The notes: generated by a model from the sequence alone, not told the origin. A DNA stretch of 64,000 nt from Bartonella harrusi (GCF_024297065.1 NZ_CP101114.1:62001-126000); one strand, 5' to 3'. Shown: positions 12,101 to 20,526, counted from the first letter of the stretch. Numbers and translations: made by a program.

Positions 12101-15100
12101 AGTTTAATTCAGCAGATGATGTTTCTGCAGCGTCTTATCATGATGTTGCTTCAGCCTTTGCTGGTGTTGGCGATTCCTTTGATAAAGTGAAAGATTCCTT
12201 CAAGGATGTTAAGGATGAGTTTAATCAAAAGATTGACAACATTACCACGGTTCAAAATGATGCCTTGTTGTGGGATAAGGAGAAAGGTGCTTTTGTCGCA
12301 ACGCATGGCGAAGCAGGCAAAAAAACCAACAGCAAGATAACGTCACTTGAGAATGGCGCAATTAATGCGGACTCCACGGATGCAATCGCAGGTAAACAGC
12401 TTCATAAATTTGGCAATGAAGTTGCGACCTATTTTGGTGGTGGAGCGAAGTATGAAGGTGGCCAATGGACAGCACCAAAATTCACGCTTAAGAAATTTAA
12501 TTCAGCAGACGATGTTTCTGCAGTGTCTTATCCTGATGTTTCTTCAGCCTTTGCTGGTGTAGGTGAATCTTTTGATAATGTGAAAGATTCCTTCAAGGAA
12601 GTTAAGGATGAGTTTAATCAAAAGATTGACGACATTACCATAGCTCAAAATGATGCCTTGTTGTGGGATAAGGAGAAAGGTGCTTTTGTCGCAACGCATG
12701 GCGAAGCAGGCAAAAAAACCAACAGCAAGATAACGTCACTTGAGAATGGCGCAATTAATGCGGACTCCACGGATGCAATCGCAGGTAAACAGCTTCATAA
12801 ATTTGGCAATGAAGTTGCGACCTATTTTGGTGGTGGAGCGAAGTATGAAGGTGGCAAATGGACAGCACCAAAATTTACGCTTAAGAAATTTAATTCAGCA
12901 GATGATGTTTCTGCAGCGTCTTATCCTGATGTTGCTTCAGCCTTTGCTGGTGTTGGCGATTCCTTTGATAAAGTGAAAGATTCCTTCAAGGAAGTTAAGG
13001 ATGAGTTTAATCAAAAGATTGACAACATTACCACGGTTCAAAATGATGCCTTGTTGTGGGATAAGGAGAAAGGTGCGTTTGTCGCAACGCATGGCGAAGC
13101 AGGCAAAAAAACCAACAGCAAGATAACGTCACTTGAGAATGGCGCAATTAATGCGGACTCCACGGATGCAATCGCAGGTAAACAGCTTCATAAATTTGGC
13201 AATGAAGTTGCGACCTATTTTGGTGGTGGAGCGAAGTATGAAGGTGGCAAATGGACAGCACCAAAATTCACGCTTAAGAAATTTAATTCAGCAGACGAGG
13301 TTACAGATGCGTCTTACGATGATGTTGCTTCAGCCTTTGCTGGTGTTGGTGAATCCTTTGATAAAGTGAAAGATTCCTTCAAGGAAGTTAAGGATGATCT
13401 TGATAAAAAGATTGACGACATTACCATAGCTCAAAATGATGCCTTGTTGTGGGATAAGGAGAAAGGTGCGTTTGTCGCAACGCATGGCGAAGCAGGCAAA
13501 AAAACCAACAGCAAGATAACGTCACTTGAGAATGGCGCAATTAATGCGGACTCCACGGATGCAGTTGCGGGTCAACAGCTCCATCAATTGGGCAATAAGG
13601 TTGCGTCCTATTTTGGTGGAAATGCTAAATATGAAGGTGGTCAATGGACAGCACCAAAATTCACGCTTAAGAAATTTAATTCAGCAAACGAGGTTACAGA
13701 TGCGTCTTATGATGATGTTGCTTCAGCCTTTGCTGGTGTTGGTGAATCCTTTGATAAAGTGAAAGATTCCTTCAAGGAAGTTAAGGATGATCTTGATAAA
13801 AAGATTGACGACATTACCATAGCTCAAAATGATGCCTTGTTGTGGGATAAGGAGAAAGGTGCGTTTGTCGCAACGCATGGCGAAGCAGGCAAAAAAACCA
13901 ACAGCAAGATAACGTCCCTTAAGAATGGTGATATTTCCAAAGATTCAACGGATGCAGTTGCGGGTCAACAGCTTCATAAATTTGGTAATGATGTTGCGAC
14001 CTATTTTGGTGGTGGAGCAACCTTCAATGAAGGTGTATTTACAGAGCCTACCTATAATTTATCTAAGGTTTCTAAAGATGGTAATGTAGAAAAGAATATA
14101 TTTAAAAATATTGGTTCAGCCTTTTCAGGACTTGATGAGAACATCAAGAATGTAAATGATCGGATTAAGGATGTTTCTGAAAGTGTTGCACAGGATTCTT
14201 TGAACTGGAACGAGGAAGAAGGAGCGTTTATCGCAACGCATGGTGAAGCAGGCAAAAAGACTAACAGTAAGATTAAGTTCCTTGCTAATGGAGAGATTTC
14301 TGCCAACTCCACGGATGCTGTAGCGGGTAATCAGCTTTATTCATTGAATAAGACATTAGCGACCTATTTTGGTGGTGATGCTCAGTTTGAAGATGGTAAA
14401 TGGACAGCACCAAGTTTCAAAGTTTTGACCTTTAATGATGATGGCAGTTCAAAAGAACAGAGCTATCCAGATATTGTCTCTGCCTTTGCGGGTGTAAGCA
14501 GTTCCTTCAAGAAGCTTCATAATGATCTTTCTGACAATTCTGATCATCTTGAGCAGAATGCGTTGTTGTGGAGTGATGAAGAGAGTGCCTTTGTAGCGCT
14601 TCATGGAAAAGAAGAGAAAAGAAGCAAGAGCAAACTGAAGTCCCTTTTAGATGGTGATATTTCTGCGGGATCCACGGAAGCGATCACAGGTAATCAGCTT
14701 TATTCTCTGCATACGACCCTTGCTCAATATTTTGGTGGAGGAGCGAAGTATGAGAATGGTGTGTGGACGGCACCTAGTTTCAATGTTGCACAATTTTCTT
14801 CTGATGGGAGTTTCTCGACAAAGGAGAGCCATGATGTAGCTGGTGCCTTTGAAGCTGTCAGTGAGAGTATGACGCATATCAACGACCGTATTAAGGATGT
14901 TTCTGATAATATAGATAAGAATAGTTTGCATTGGAATGAGGAGCAAGGAGCGTATGACGCAAGTCATAATGGTGAAGCGTCTCATATTACCAATGTAGCG
15001 AATGGAGAGATAAAAGAAGGTTCGCAAGATGCTGTGAATGGAGGTCAGTTATGGGAAACGAATGATAGGGTTACGAAGGTTGAGAACAGGGTAGATACGA

Positions 15101-15687
15101 TTGATAAACATGTGCAAGATATTGCAACTGCGGTTACGGATGGAGCAGTTAACTATGACAAAGATGATAATGGTAAAAAGACCAATAGCATTACGTTAGT
15201 AGGTGGAAATGAGAGTGATCCCGTTTTGATAGATAATGTAGCGGATGGCAAGATTGAAACAGGCTCTAAGCAAGCAGTAACTGGTGGTCAGTTGCATGAT
15301 TACACTAAGGATCAGATGAAGATAGTTCTTGATGATGCGAAGAAATATACTGATGAGCAAGTGAGCAGTTTTGTCAATAATGGTGTTAATGAAGCAAAGT
15401 CCTATACAGATATGAAGTTTGAAACGTTAAGTTATGCTGTTGAGGATGTTCGCAAAGAGGCAAGGCAAGCAGCGGCTATTGGTTTGGCGGTCTCTAGCTT
15501 ACGCTATAATGACAACCCTGGGAAATTTAGTGTTTCATTTGGTAGTGGTATATGGCATAGTCAATCTGCTTTCTCTTTTGGTGCTGGTTATACCTCTGAA
15601 GATGGAAAAATCCGTTCTAACATAGCTGCTACCAGCGCTGGAGGTCATTGGGGAGTAGGTATTGGACTTAATCTAACTTTAAATTAA
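3172..15687 (+). CDS. Giant trimeric autotransporter adhesin, BadA/Vomp-like, apparently headless (4,171 aa)
   Basis: The start at 3172 is set by GGAG 8 bases upstream. Residues 1-49 are an extended signal peptide with a basic N region, a long hydrophobic core and an SNISPVSA end, for Sec export. The next 150 or so residues are poorly conserved and lack the SxAxGxxA repeats of YadA-type heads. The first neck motif (STEAITGQQ) comes at about residue 205. From about 340 the protein is a long run of neck/stalk modules of about 130 residues, each with STDA(I/V)AG(K/Q)QLH, YFGGGAKYEGG(Q/K)WTAPKF, ASAFAGVG(E/D)SFDKV, a short coiled coil and NDALLWDK...AFVATHG. A four-module 1,557-bp super-repeat is nearly identical over about 3.7 copies. 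The C terminus has a coiled coil and a YadA-type beta-barrel anchor (last 65 residues). It is longer than the roughly 3,000-4,000 aa usual for BadA. Trimer formation and adhesion are inferred from the family. Confidence 0.93.
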   Translation: MKKIYTTPKAPVVRDFQNSCLLNRLPFIKALALALVIIFLSNISPVSANTQVFNNISNDFSGGTNVLKGISPVDTVGSKLRRDVDSVFMGDQDSVENLRSNNKFQTQVALNTAFAGKKDFQNITDTFSAVNNVFQGNNLHENTGNFPLMRSFSRSTSPMDQGHTIVLFPKSELVRLSIQNSEGKTRLLFDITPGTISEESTEAITGQQIYSLNQTLATYLGGGAEFKFDRSELHDEEVWIPPTYTLSHIAEDGTVGKTSYNDVGSALAGLDINVKNVNTHLSKVINDFNKKFDDISQGTNSDSLNWSTTANAFVATHGDKGGEKTNSKITSLENGAINANSTDAVAGQQLHQLGNKVASYFGGNAKYEGGQWTAPKFTLKKFNSADEVTDASYDDVASAFAGVGESFDKVKDSFKEVKDDLDKKIDDITIAQNDALLWDKKQNAFVATHGDKGGEKTNSKITSLKNGDISKDSTDAVAGQQLHQLGNKVASYFGGGAKYEGGQWTAPKFTLKSLKEDGKTEDKEYPDVSSAFVDVGNSFTNVNKTLTDVKNEIADSKNDSLNWSKTANAFVATHGDKGGAKTNSKITSLENGAINADSTDAIAGQQLHKFGNDVATYFGGGAKYEGGQWTAPTFTLKKFNSADEVTDASYDDVASAFAGVGESFDNVKDSFKEVKDDLDKKIDDITIAQNDALLWDKKQNAFVATHGDKGGAKTNSKITSLKNGDISKDSTDAVAGQQLHKFGNDVATYFGGGAKYEGGKWTAPKFTLKKFNSADDVSAASYPDVASAFAGVGDSFDKVKDSFKEVKDEFNQKIDNITTVQNDALLWDKEKGAFVATHGEAGKKTNSKITSLENGAINADSTDAIAGKQLHKFGNEVATYFGGGAKYEGGKWTAPKFTLKKFNSADEVTDASYDDVASAFAGVGESFDKVKDSFKEVKDDLDKKIDDITIAQNDALLWDKEKGAFVATHGEAGKKTNSKITSLENGAINADSTDAIAGKQLHKFGNEVATYFGGGAKYEGGKWTAPKFTLKKFNSADDVSAASYDDVASAFAGVGDSFDKVKDSFKEVKDEFNQKIDNITIAQNDALLWDKEKGAFVATHGDKGGEKTNSKITSLENGAINADSTDAVAGQQLHQLGNKVASYFGGNAKYEGGQWTAPKFTLKKFNSADEVTDTSYDDVASAFAGVGESFDKVKDSFKEVKDDLDKKIDDITIAQNDALLWDKEKGAFVATHGEAGKKTNSKITSLKNGDISKDSTDAVAGQQLHQLGNKVASYFGGGAKYEGGQWTAPKFTLKSLKEDGKTEDKEYPDVSSAFVDVGNSFTNVNKTLTDVKNEIADSKNDSLNWSKTANAFVATHGDKGGEKTNSKITSLENGAINANSTDAIAGQQLHKFGNDVATYFGGGAKYEGGQWTAPKFKLKKFNSADDVSAASYHDVASAFAGVGDSFDKVKDSFKDVKDEFNQKIDNITTVQNDALLWDKEKGAFVATHGEAGKKTNSKITSLENGAINADSTDAIAGKQLHKFGNEVATYFGGGAKYEGGKWTAPKFTLKKFNSADDVSAASYDDVASAFAGVGDSFDKVKDSFKEVKDEFNQKIDNITIAQNDALLWDKEKGAFVATHGDKGGEKTNSKITSLENGAINANSTDAIAGQQLHKFGNDVATYFGGGAKYEGGQWTAPKFTLKKFNSADEVTDASYDDVASAFAGVGESFDKVKDSFKEVKDDLDKKIDDITIAQNDALLWDKEKGAFVATHGEAGKKTNSKITSLKNGDISKDSTDAVAGQQLHQLGNKVASYFGGGAKYEGGQWTAPKFTLKSLKEDGKTEDKEYPDVSSAFVDVGNSFTNVNKTLTDVKNEIADSKNDSLNWSKTANAFVATHGDKGGEKTNSKITSLENGAINANSTDAIAGQQLHKFGNDVATYFGGGAKYEGGQWTAPKFKLKKFNSADDVSAASYHDVASAFAGVGDSFDKVKDSFKDVKDEFNQKIDNITTVQNDALLWDKEKGAFVATHGEAGKKTNSKITSLENGAINADSTDAIAGKQLHKFGNEVATYFGGGAKYEGGKWTAPKFTLKKFNSADDVSAASYDDVASAFAGVGDSFDKVKDSFKEVKDEFNQKIDNITIAQNDALLWDKEKGAFVATHGDKGGEKTNSKITSLENGAINANSTDAIAGQQLHKFGNDVATYFGGGAKYEGGQWTAPKFTLKKFNSADEVTDASYDDVASAFAGVGESFDKVKDSFKEVKDDLDKKIDDITIAQNDALLWDKEKGAFVATHGEAGKKTNSKITSLKNGDISKDSTDAVAGQQLHQLGNKVASYFGGGAKYEGGQWTAPKFTLKSLKEDGKTEDKEYPDVSSAFVDVGNSFTNVNKTLTDVKNEIADSKNDSLNWSKTANAFVATHGDKGGEKTNSKITSLENGAINANSTDAIAGQQLHKFGNDVATYFGGGAKYEGGQWTAPKFKLKKFNSADDVSAASYHDVASAFAGVGDSFDKVKDSFKDVKDEFNQKIDNITTVQNDALLWDKEKGAFVATHGEAGKKTNSKITSLENGAINADSTDAIAGKQLHKFGNEVATYFGGGAKYEGGKWTAPKFTLKKFNSADDVSAASYDDVASAFAGVGDSFDKVKDSFKEVKDEFNQKIDNITIAQNDALLWDKEKGAFVATHGDKGGEKTNSKITSLENGAINANSTDAIAGQQLHKFGNDVATYFGGGAKYEGGQWTAPKFTLKKFNSADEVTDASYDDVASAFAGVGESFDKVKDSFKEVKDDLDKKIDDITIAQNDALLWDKEKGAFVATHGEAGKKTNSKITSLKNGDISKDSTDAVAGQQLHQLGNKVASYFGGGAKYEGGQWTAPKFTLKSLKEDGKTEDKEYPDVSSAFVDVGNSFTNVNKTLTDVKNEIADSKNDSLNWSKTANAFVATHGDKGGEKTNSKITSLENGAINANSTDAIAGQQLHKFGNDVATYFGGGAKYEGGQWTAPKFKLKKFNSADDVSAASYHDVASAFAGVGDSFDKVKDSFKDVKDEFNQKIDNITTVQNDALLWDKEKGAFVATHGEAGKKTNSKITSLENGAINADSTDAIAGKQLHKFGNEVATYFGGGAKYEGGQWTAPKFTLKKFNSADDVSAVSYPDVSSAFAGVGESFDNVKDSFKEVKDEFNQKIDDITIAQNDALLWDKEKGAFVATHGEAGKKTNSKITSLENGAINADSTDAIAGKQLHKFGNEVATYFGGGAKYEGGKWTAPKFTLKKFNSADDVSAASYPDVASAFAGVGDSFDKVKDSFKEVKDEFNQKIDNITTVQNDALLWDKEKGAFVATHGEAGKKTNSKITSLENGAINADSTDAIAGKQLHKFGNEVATYFGGGAKYEGGKWTAPKFTLKKFNSADEVTDASYDDVASAFAGVGESFDKVKDSFKEVKDDLDKKIDDITIAQNDALLWDKEKGAFVATHGEAGKKTNSKITSLENGAINADSTDAVAGQQLHQLGNKVASYFGGNAKYEGGQWTAPKFTLKKFNSANEVTDASYDDVASAFAGVGESFDKVKDSFKEVKDDLDKKIDDITIAQNDALLWDKEKGAFVATHGEAGKKTNSKITSLKNGDISKDSTDAVAGQQLHKFGNDVATYFGGGATFNEGVFTEPTYNLSKVSKDGNVEKNIFKNIGSAFSGLDENIKNVNDRIKDVSESVAQDSLNWNEEEGAFIATHGEAGKKTNSKIKFLANGEISANSTDAVAGNQLYSLNKTLATYFGGDAQFEDGKWTAPSFKVLTFNDDGSSKEQSYPDIVSAFAGVSSSFKKLHNDLSDNSDHLEQNALLWSDEESAFVALHGKEEKRSKSKLKSLLDGDISAGSTEAITGNQLYSLHTTLAQYFGGGAKYENGVWTAPSFNVAQFSSDGSFSTKESHDVAGAFEAVSESMTHINDRIKDVSDNIDKNSLHWNEEQGAYDASHNGEASHITNVANGEIKEGSQDAVNGGQLWETNDRVTKVENRVDTIDKHVQDIATAVTDGAVNYDKDDNGKKTNSITLVGGNESDPVLIDNVADGKIETGSKQAVTGGQLHDYTKDQMKIVLDDAKKYTDEQVSSFVNNGVNEAKSYTDMKFETLSYAVEDVRKEARQAAAIGLAVSSLRYNDNPGKFSVSFGSGIWHSQSAFSFGAGYTSEDGKIRSNIAATSAGGHWGVGIGLNLTLN
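6731..12468 (+). repeat. 1,557-bp tandem repeat array in the adhesin stalk (about 3.7 copies)
   Basis: Identical landmarks recur at 6,914, 8,471, 10,028 and 11,585, exactly 1,557 bases (519 codons) apart. The unit holds four neck/stalk modules and keeps the frame. Few differences were seen between copies (for example near 10,920-10,950 and at 12,291). Before about 6,731 and after about 12,468 only single-module similarity of about 393 bp continues. Confidence 0.9.
14695..15496 (+). repeat. 802-bp block shared with the frameshifted adhesin, copy 1
   Basis: Collinear with 33,249-34,050 at a constant offset of 18,554. Reading both copies line by line I saw one mismatch (G at 14,924 versus A at 33,478). 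Identity ends abruptly at the anchor domain. It codes for the last neck modules and the coiled coil. Confidence 0.88.
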
Positions 15688-15705
15688 TTCTTTTTATAAT
15701 CTTAT

Positions 15706-15734
15706 TTGCCCTTGTTTTAATGAAGCAAGGGCAA
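15706..15734 (+). terminator. Rho-independent terminator of the giant adhesin
   Basis: Inverted repeat TTGCCCTTG / CAAGGGCAA (15,706-15,714 and 15,726-15,734) with an 11-nt loop, 19 bases after the stop. It has the same core as the terminator at 2,125. A second small hairpin (ACGCC TTT GGCGT) follows at about 15,736. Confidence 0.7.
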
Positions 15735-15908
15735 GACGCCTTTGGCGTTATAAAACGAAAAAATGCAATTATATTACAGAAGACGCATGAAAAACTTCAT
15801 GATAAGGCACAACCCACACATTCACTATAATTTAGGAAAAAAATGCATTTTTTATTTGTCATTTTCTGTTCATCTATATGATGATAAGTATCAATAAATT
15901 TCAAAAAT

Positions 15909-16020
15909 GCTTATAGAGAAAAAATAATCCACTTTTCTCTTTATAAAAGATAGAAGGAAAGAATCTAATACACTCTTTACTTCTATTTGTCTAAAATCTT
16001 ATTGTGAAAAAGTGTATAGT
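15909..16020 (+). repeat. Duplicated 112-bp intergenic element, copy 1
   Basis: Matches 35,086-35,196 almost end to end with scattered substitutions. The best-kept core includes TTGTCTAAAATCTTATTG and GAAAAAGTGT(A/T)TAGT. It lies between the terminator of the intact adhesin and the pseudogene, and no ORF explains it. It may be a flank copied with an adhesin unit, or an undetected RNA or regulatory element. Confidence 0.7.
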
Positions 16021-16138
16021 ACGAAAGAAAACAACCTAAAAAAAATTGTAACAACCATAATAATAAATACATAGCAAAATTCTAGCAGTAAAATATATTT
16101 TTATGCCTTAATATATTGTTTTACTTAGGGAATATGAC

Positions 16139-19100
16139 ATAAAAAATTATATACCGCCCTCATGCGCAATGATATAAATTATCCTCCTTTTCCTTATTTA
16201 TAGTCTTTGATTAACGGTGTTTCGTTTACTATTAATGATTGCATTTTTATCCAATTTTTCTTAGTTTTTCGGCAAATTTTGATTTAATAAAAGCACTTTT
16301 TAAAAGTGGTAGAGATATTGTAGTTGGCTTATCCCCAAAGCATTATTTCTGCGTATATGATGGTGATAAGAAAAATTATTTAATAACGCTGAATGTTGCT
16401 TTGATCTCTAAGAGAAATGTTTCTGATAACTATGCAATTTTTTTAACTAAAATTCTTTCTAGTGTGAGTGACTATAGTCTTATAGTAAAAGTTTATTACT
16501 AAGAACCCTAATACAGGGGGGAAGCAATATAAAAACTCTTCCTCATTAGTCTACAGCCATTCGTGATTGATAGCGTTAAAGGTCTACAAGCGCGAATAAT
16601 ATTATAATGAAGGAGGATTATTTGTACCTGTAAATAAAGAATGCCATCGGTTTATCATTCAACGGAATTAATGATGAGGGAGATATCAAGATCTGTAACA
16701 AATATACTCTCAGTTTCTCAAGGAGAAAACTATAATGAGAGTCATGTTATGTTGTTGTTTATCAAACGAAGAAACAAAGCAAGAATGTTGTTATTATAGT
16801 TTTATGGGTTGAGATTGAGGGGAATGATAGTATTTCTATAATAGGTAAATTGGTGACATGCTTCAAATTATGGTGGTATTGCAATATACATGTTGGCGAT
16901 AGTGTCACTACTTTGGTGTTTGGTAAATAGTCAGGGGTCTTGTTTTTATTGCTCAAGCTCAAGTTTATTATCACTCTTGGAGATCATGTATTGGTGGGGA
17001 TGAAAAGTATTATTGTCTATTGGTAGATTAGTAAAAACGGTGTTAGAAAAGAGTATCATTATAGGTTTTGAGTTGTCTTGGTATTAGCTAGAAGTCTTGC
17101 TATAGGAAGAAATTCTTTTGTTAGTATTGCTGGTTTTAGTCCTTTGCTTAAAGAAGCGATAACTGATACAGAGTGGAAAACGATGCTCAGTGTTGTGAAT
17201 GTTGGTTATGGTAGTCAAAAAAACACGTTAAATTATAGGATTAGCAGCTGGTATTGGTAGATACTGATGGAGCAAATATAGCGCAGTTAATAATATTAGC
17301 AAAGGCTATAGGAGGAGGTTAGAAACTTTCTATTGAGGCTGCGAATACTACAACGGTTGATACAGATAAAATAGTAAATGTAACAACTTCAAGTAATAAT
17401 ATAAATATTACGAAAGGAAAGGACGACAGGAGAGTAAAATTTGATTTAGCCTGTAAGATTACACACAAGAGCATAAAAGCAGGAAGCAACTTCTACAATG
17501 CAAGAGATTTATGAATTAATAATAGTTCGCAAATAACGAAAAGCTGGTATTCATGTAGAAAATAAAAAAATCATAGGCTTAGAAAAGGGTAGGGAGGGCA
17601 CCAGCACAGTTAATTTTTCTACAGTTACAGGAAGTTAAACAATAAGGAGTTGGGAGTATTCTTATTAAGTAAGATAAAAAGGGAAAACATATTACTATCT
17701 GTAAGTCCGAATAAGGGAGTGAAAGCAGTATTGCAAACAATAAACCAAGGGTTAGATATTTTCTCTGGTGTGAAAGTGGCGCAGAATGGCTATAAGACCA
17801 TTAATAAATTCCAGTTTGAGGAAAGTTTAACGCTATTTCTAAAAAAGTTGAATTCATAAGTTCTTGTGCCATTTTCTATGACAAAAATTCAGATGAAAAT
17901 AATAGCGTTAATTCACGGACTTGTTTTAAAGAGACATTTCTCGGTGCACTCAAATCCATTTTACGACGCTGCCCGTGGATGGTATAGAGTAAAATCTACT
18001 GAGCACCTCTTTACGCTTATGAAGGTACAAGCCGGCATCATCATACTCTTGACCAGCTCCCTATATTGCGACAGCCCTTTCTATTGAAACGATTCATGAA
18101 AGGTATTTTTACGCTTTTCTTTTCTCTTTTTTATCCACACGATAATCCCACTTGTTATGTGCAAGGGGGTGGTTTTGTTTGATTCAACATAAAGCAAGTT
18201 TGAAATGAGAGAATTTTAGGACATTCGTATCTCTCATTCAATATGCAAAACAATGAATTATCGTTATAAATCAATGTCATGTTAATTATAATAGCATAAT
18301 TTTAAAGGCAAAGAACGGCAGCACCATTTGCTTTGTATAATGTTATAGGTAGTTCAATTATTGAGTGATCACATGATGCGATCAATGGCAGTTACCTTGA
18401 AATATAACGCAAGGCATTGCAAAAATTTTTGACGATGATGCCGCGTTTTGCAGCAGTTCGTTTGAGAGACAGATCTATAAATTATCTCACGTTAATACAG
18501 AGGGAAAGATAGAACAAAAATCTTATAAAGGTGTTCGTATAGTTTTTGAGGTGATAGAGACAAATATCAAGAATGTAAATCAGGAGATAAAAAATATTTC
18601 AATAATATGTTGAACCGGATTCTATTGTGAGGAACAAGGATAAAAAGGCTTTTAGTTACAAAGCATGGAGAAGAATAAGAGAGGAAAAATAGTAAAATGG
18701 CCTCTCTTAAGGCAAGTGAACTTTCAGAAGAAACAACCGATGACATGAATATTTCACAACTCTATTTTACAAATATTAGATTTGCGGAATATTTTAGTAA
18801 TGATGCTCAATATGATGGGAGAAATAAGCAAAATCTGATTTCAAAGTTGTACAATTTGCGACCGAGGGGACTGAAGCTGAGGAGAAGACGCAATAATATT
18901 GCAGACATTTTTTGAAGATGTTAAAAGCAGTATAGTAAATATAAGGATTCATATTGAGAAGATGAACAAGCACCATATTGATACAGATATTTTACATTGG
19001 CGTAATAAGAACAAAGCGTATTAAGCTGGTTATAGGGGGCGGCTAGCAGGATTATCAATGTAGCGAGTGGGAAGATTTAGCAAAATTTCATTAATATAGT

Positions 19101-19727
19101 AAATGGAATACAGTTTTGGAAGAACACAAAAAAGATTACCAAAGTTAAAAATAAAGTAGCGAGTATTGAGAAATAAGTAGGTGCTCTTGAAAATATAGTT
19201 GGTAAGAAGGCTAATGGAGTGGTTAACTGTAATAAAGATACTGATGAAAAAATAAGAAATCACTTTCAAAGAGAGCGATGAAAGTGAATCTGTTCTAATT
19301 GATAATGTACTAGCTATCTTGAGAAAGATATTCGAATGAGGCTGAGAATGGCCAACAATGACATGATTATACAGAGCAATAAATGAAGTTCGATCAATCG
19401 AAAGATCTACGGATGAAGATTTAAGTGACATCATTAATGTTACTATTTGTGAGATAAATGACTGTACTGAAAAAATACCGATATGAAATTGGACATTTTA
19501 AATTATAGCATTGACAGTGCGTGCAAAGAAACAAACAAAGGGCAGCTATAGGTTTAGCAATTTTTCACTTGCTTTATAGTGCTGTACTTAGAAAGTTACG
19601 TATTTGATTTGCTTTTGGTGCTGATTATAGATTTGAAAAAGGAAATATCTGTTTGAACTGGTCGGTAACGAGCTGAGGGAGACATTTGGGGAGAGGTGCA
19701 GGATTTAATATGACATTGAATGAATAA
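16139..19727 (+). pseudogene. Eroded trimeric autotransporter adhesin gene
   Basis: No frame stays open for long, but adhesin landmarks appear in the correct order across 3.6 kb. At 16,139 ATAAAAAATTATATACC aligns with ATGAAAAAAATATATACC of the intact gene, so the start codon has become ATA, preceded by AGGG. Near 17,090 SLAIGRNSF looks like a YadA head repeat. At about 17,400 a segment reads NITKGKDDRRVKFDL (live copy: TKGEKDNNVKFDL). Near 17,760 IFSGVKVAQN resembles LSGVKAATQN. At 18,697 the frame reads MASLKASELSEETTD (compare SKITSLQNG...STDA). At about 19,000-19,330 remnants of HWNEE...ITNVANG and VNYDKD are visible. At 19,490-19,727 anchor remnants (AAIGLAI, FAFGADY) end at TAA. Many stops and frameshifts separate these pieces. 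A decayed terminator-like sequence follows at about 19,750. Small ORFs inside it are fragments, not genes. Confidence 0.85.
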
Positions 19728-19965
19728 AAATTTCCCAATATTTTAATTTTTTCCATTCTTGTTTGATAATGAGGACGGGATTTTGATATGGGACTTATGA
19801 AAAAGCCATATTAGAACCAAAAATTGCGCTGTAATTTAAAATGTAAACCCACCAAAAGATTCTTTTTATTTTTATAGTTAATTTTTGTTAAATACTGATT
19901 GAATCCCTCTTTAAACGCTTTCTCGAAGTGTATTGCAGAAAAAAACGGTTGGAATTGGTGTTATT

Positions 19966-20165
19966 TTTCTCTTGCTATTTTGTCAATATGTTCTATAAAA
20001 TGAGAAAATTCGTGTAAATAAGACTCATTATGATACAACGAAAGCATATTGTTCTAATAAGCAGGGGGAAGCGACAACATTGAAACAGTCATACTATTTA
20101 TGCACGGTGATAAGAGGCTGCCAGTCTACGATAAATAGCCTCACTAAACCACCACAACATTAACA
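19966..20165 (+). promoter_or_regulatory. Conserved adhesin leader element, copy B
   Basis: Collinear with 2,670-2,860. It shows TCTCTTGCT, AAATAAGACTCATTATGATA (20,016-20,035), purine-rich GGGGGAAG (20,064-20,071), TTGAAACAGTCATAC, and GTCTACGATAAATAG...CACTAAACC. It lies about 360-560 bases upstream of ATG 20,527. The GGGGGAAG could serve a 27-codon ORF at 20,080-20,163 with a TTG start. A shared regulatory role is inferred from conservation alone. Confidence 0.45.
20016..20035 (+). repeat. AATAAGACTCATT box, copy 4
   Basis: AAATAAGACTCATTATGATA, differing from the box at 2,704-2,723 at one core position (A for T). It lies about 490 bases before its adhesin start, compared with about 450 for the other gene. 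Confidence 0.5.
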
Positions 20166-20526
20166 GGTAACCTCACGCTCAACAACAAAACAACCCATGC
20201 TTAAAACCTTTGTCTGAAAAAATTTCTCTTCACATAAAGACTCAGAATGCAGTTTTATCTTTATTAAGAAAATCTACAATTTCTGATATTTAACACAGAG
20301 ATATACCCTTACTTTAATTGTAAACATACCTCCTGTTGCAAAAGTTTATCAGACAAAAACATCCTCAAAAACGGATAATGAACAAAAGTTAAGTAACAAA
20401 ATATTAATAAATAAAACCGTATCACAGAAAGAAAAACCTTCTGCATAGAAGAACAAATAGAATTTAGGATATAACTGACACTAAAATATGTCTTTTTTAT
20501 GTCTTTTCCTTTGTGGAGAATTGATG

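Larger units (their letters stand above)
19728..20481 (+). other. Intergenic leader before the second long adhesin
   Basis: About 750 bases without a convincing gene. It begins with a sequence resembling a decayed copy of the adhesin terminator (CTTGTTTGATAATGAGGACGG near 19,755), then contains the conserved leader element listed separately. The last 300 bases are AT-rich and otherwise featureless to me. Confidence 0.45.

Noticed and set aside
6731..12468. CRISPR-like array
   Set aside because: Units are 1,557 bp, coding and contiguous, with no short repeats separated by unique spacers.
4078..13800. Many minus-strand and alternate-frame ORFs of 60-107 codons inside the adhesins
   Set aside because: They recur with the period of the stalk repeats, have no ribosome-binding sites or family resemblance, and are shadows of the repetitive coding frame.
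16239..16502. 87-codon ORF in the adhesin pseudogene
   Set aside because: It lies inside the eroded adhesin, has no family resemblance of its own, and is best read as a chance open stretch.
17866..18087. 73-codon ORF in the pseudogene
   Set aside because: No ribosome-binding site and no resemblance to a protein family; it is flanked by clear adhesin remnants.
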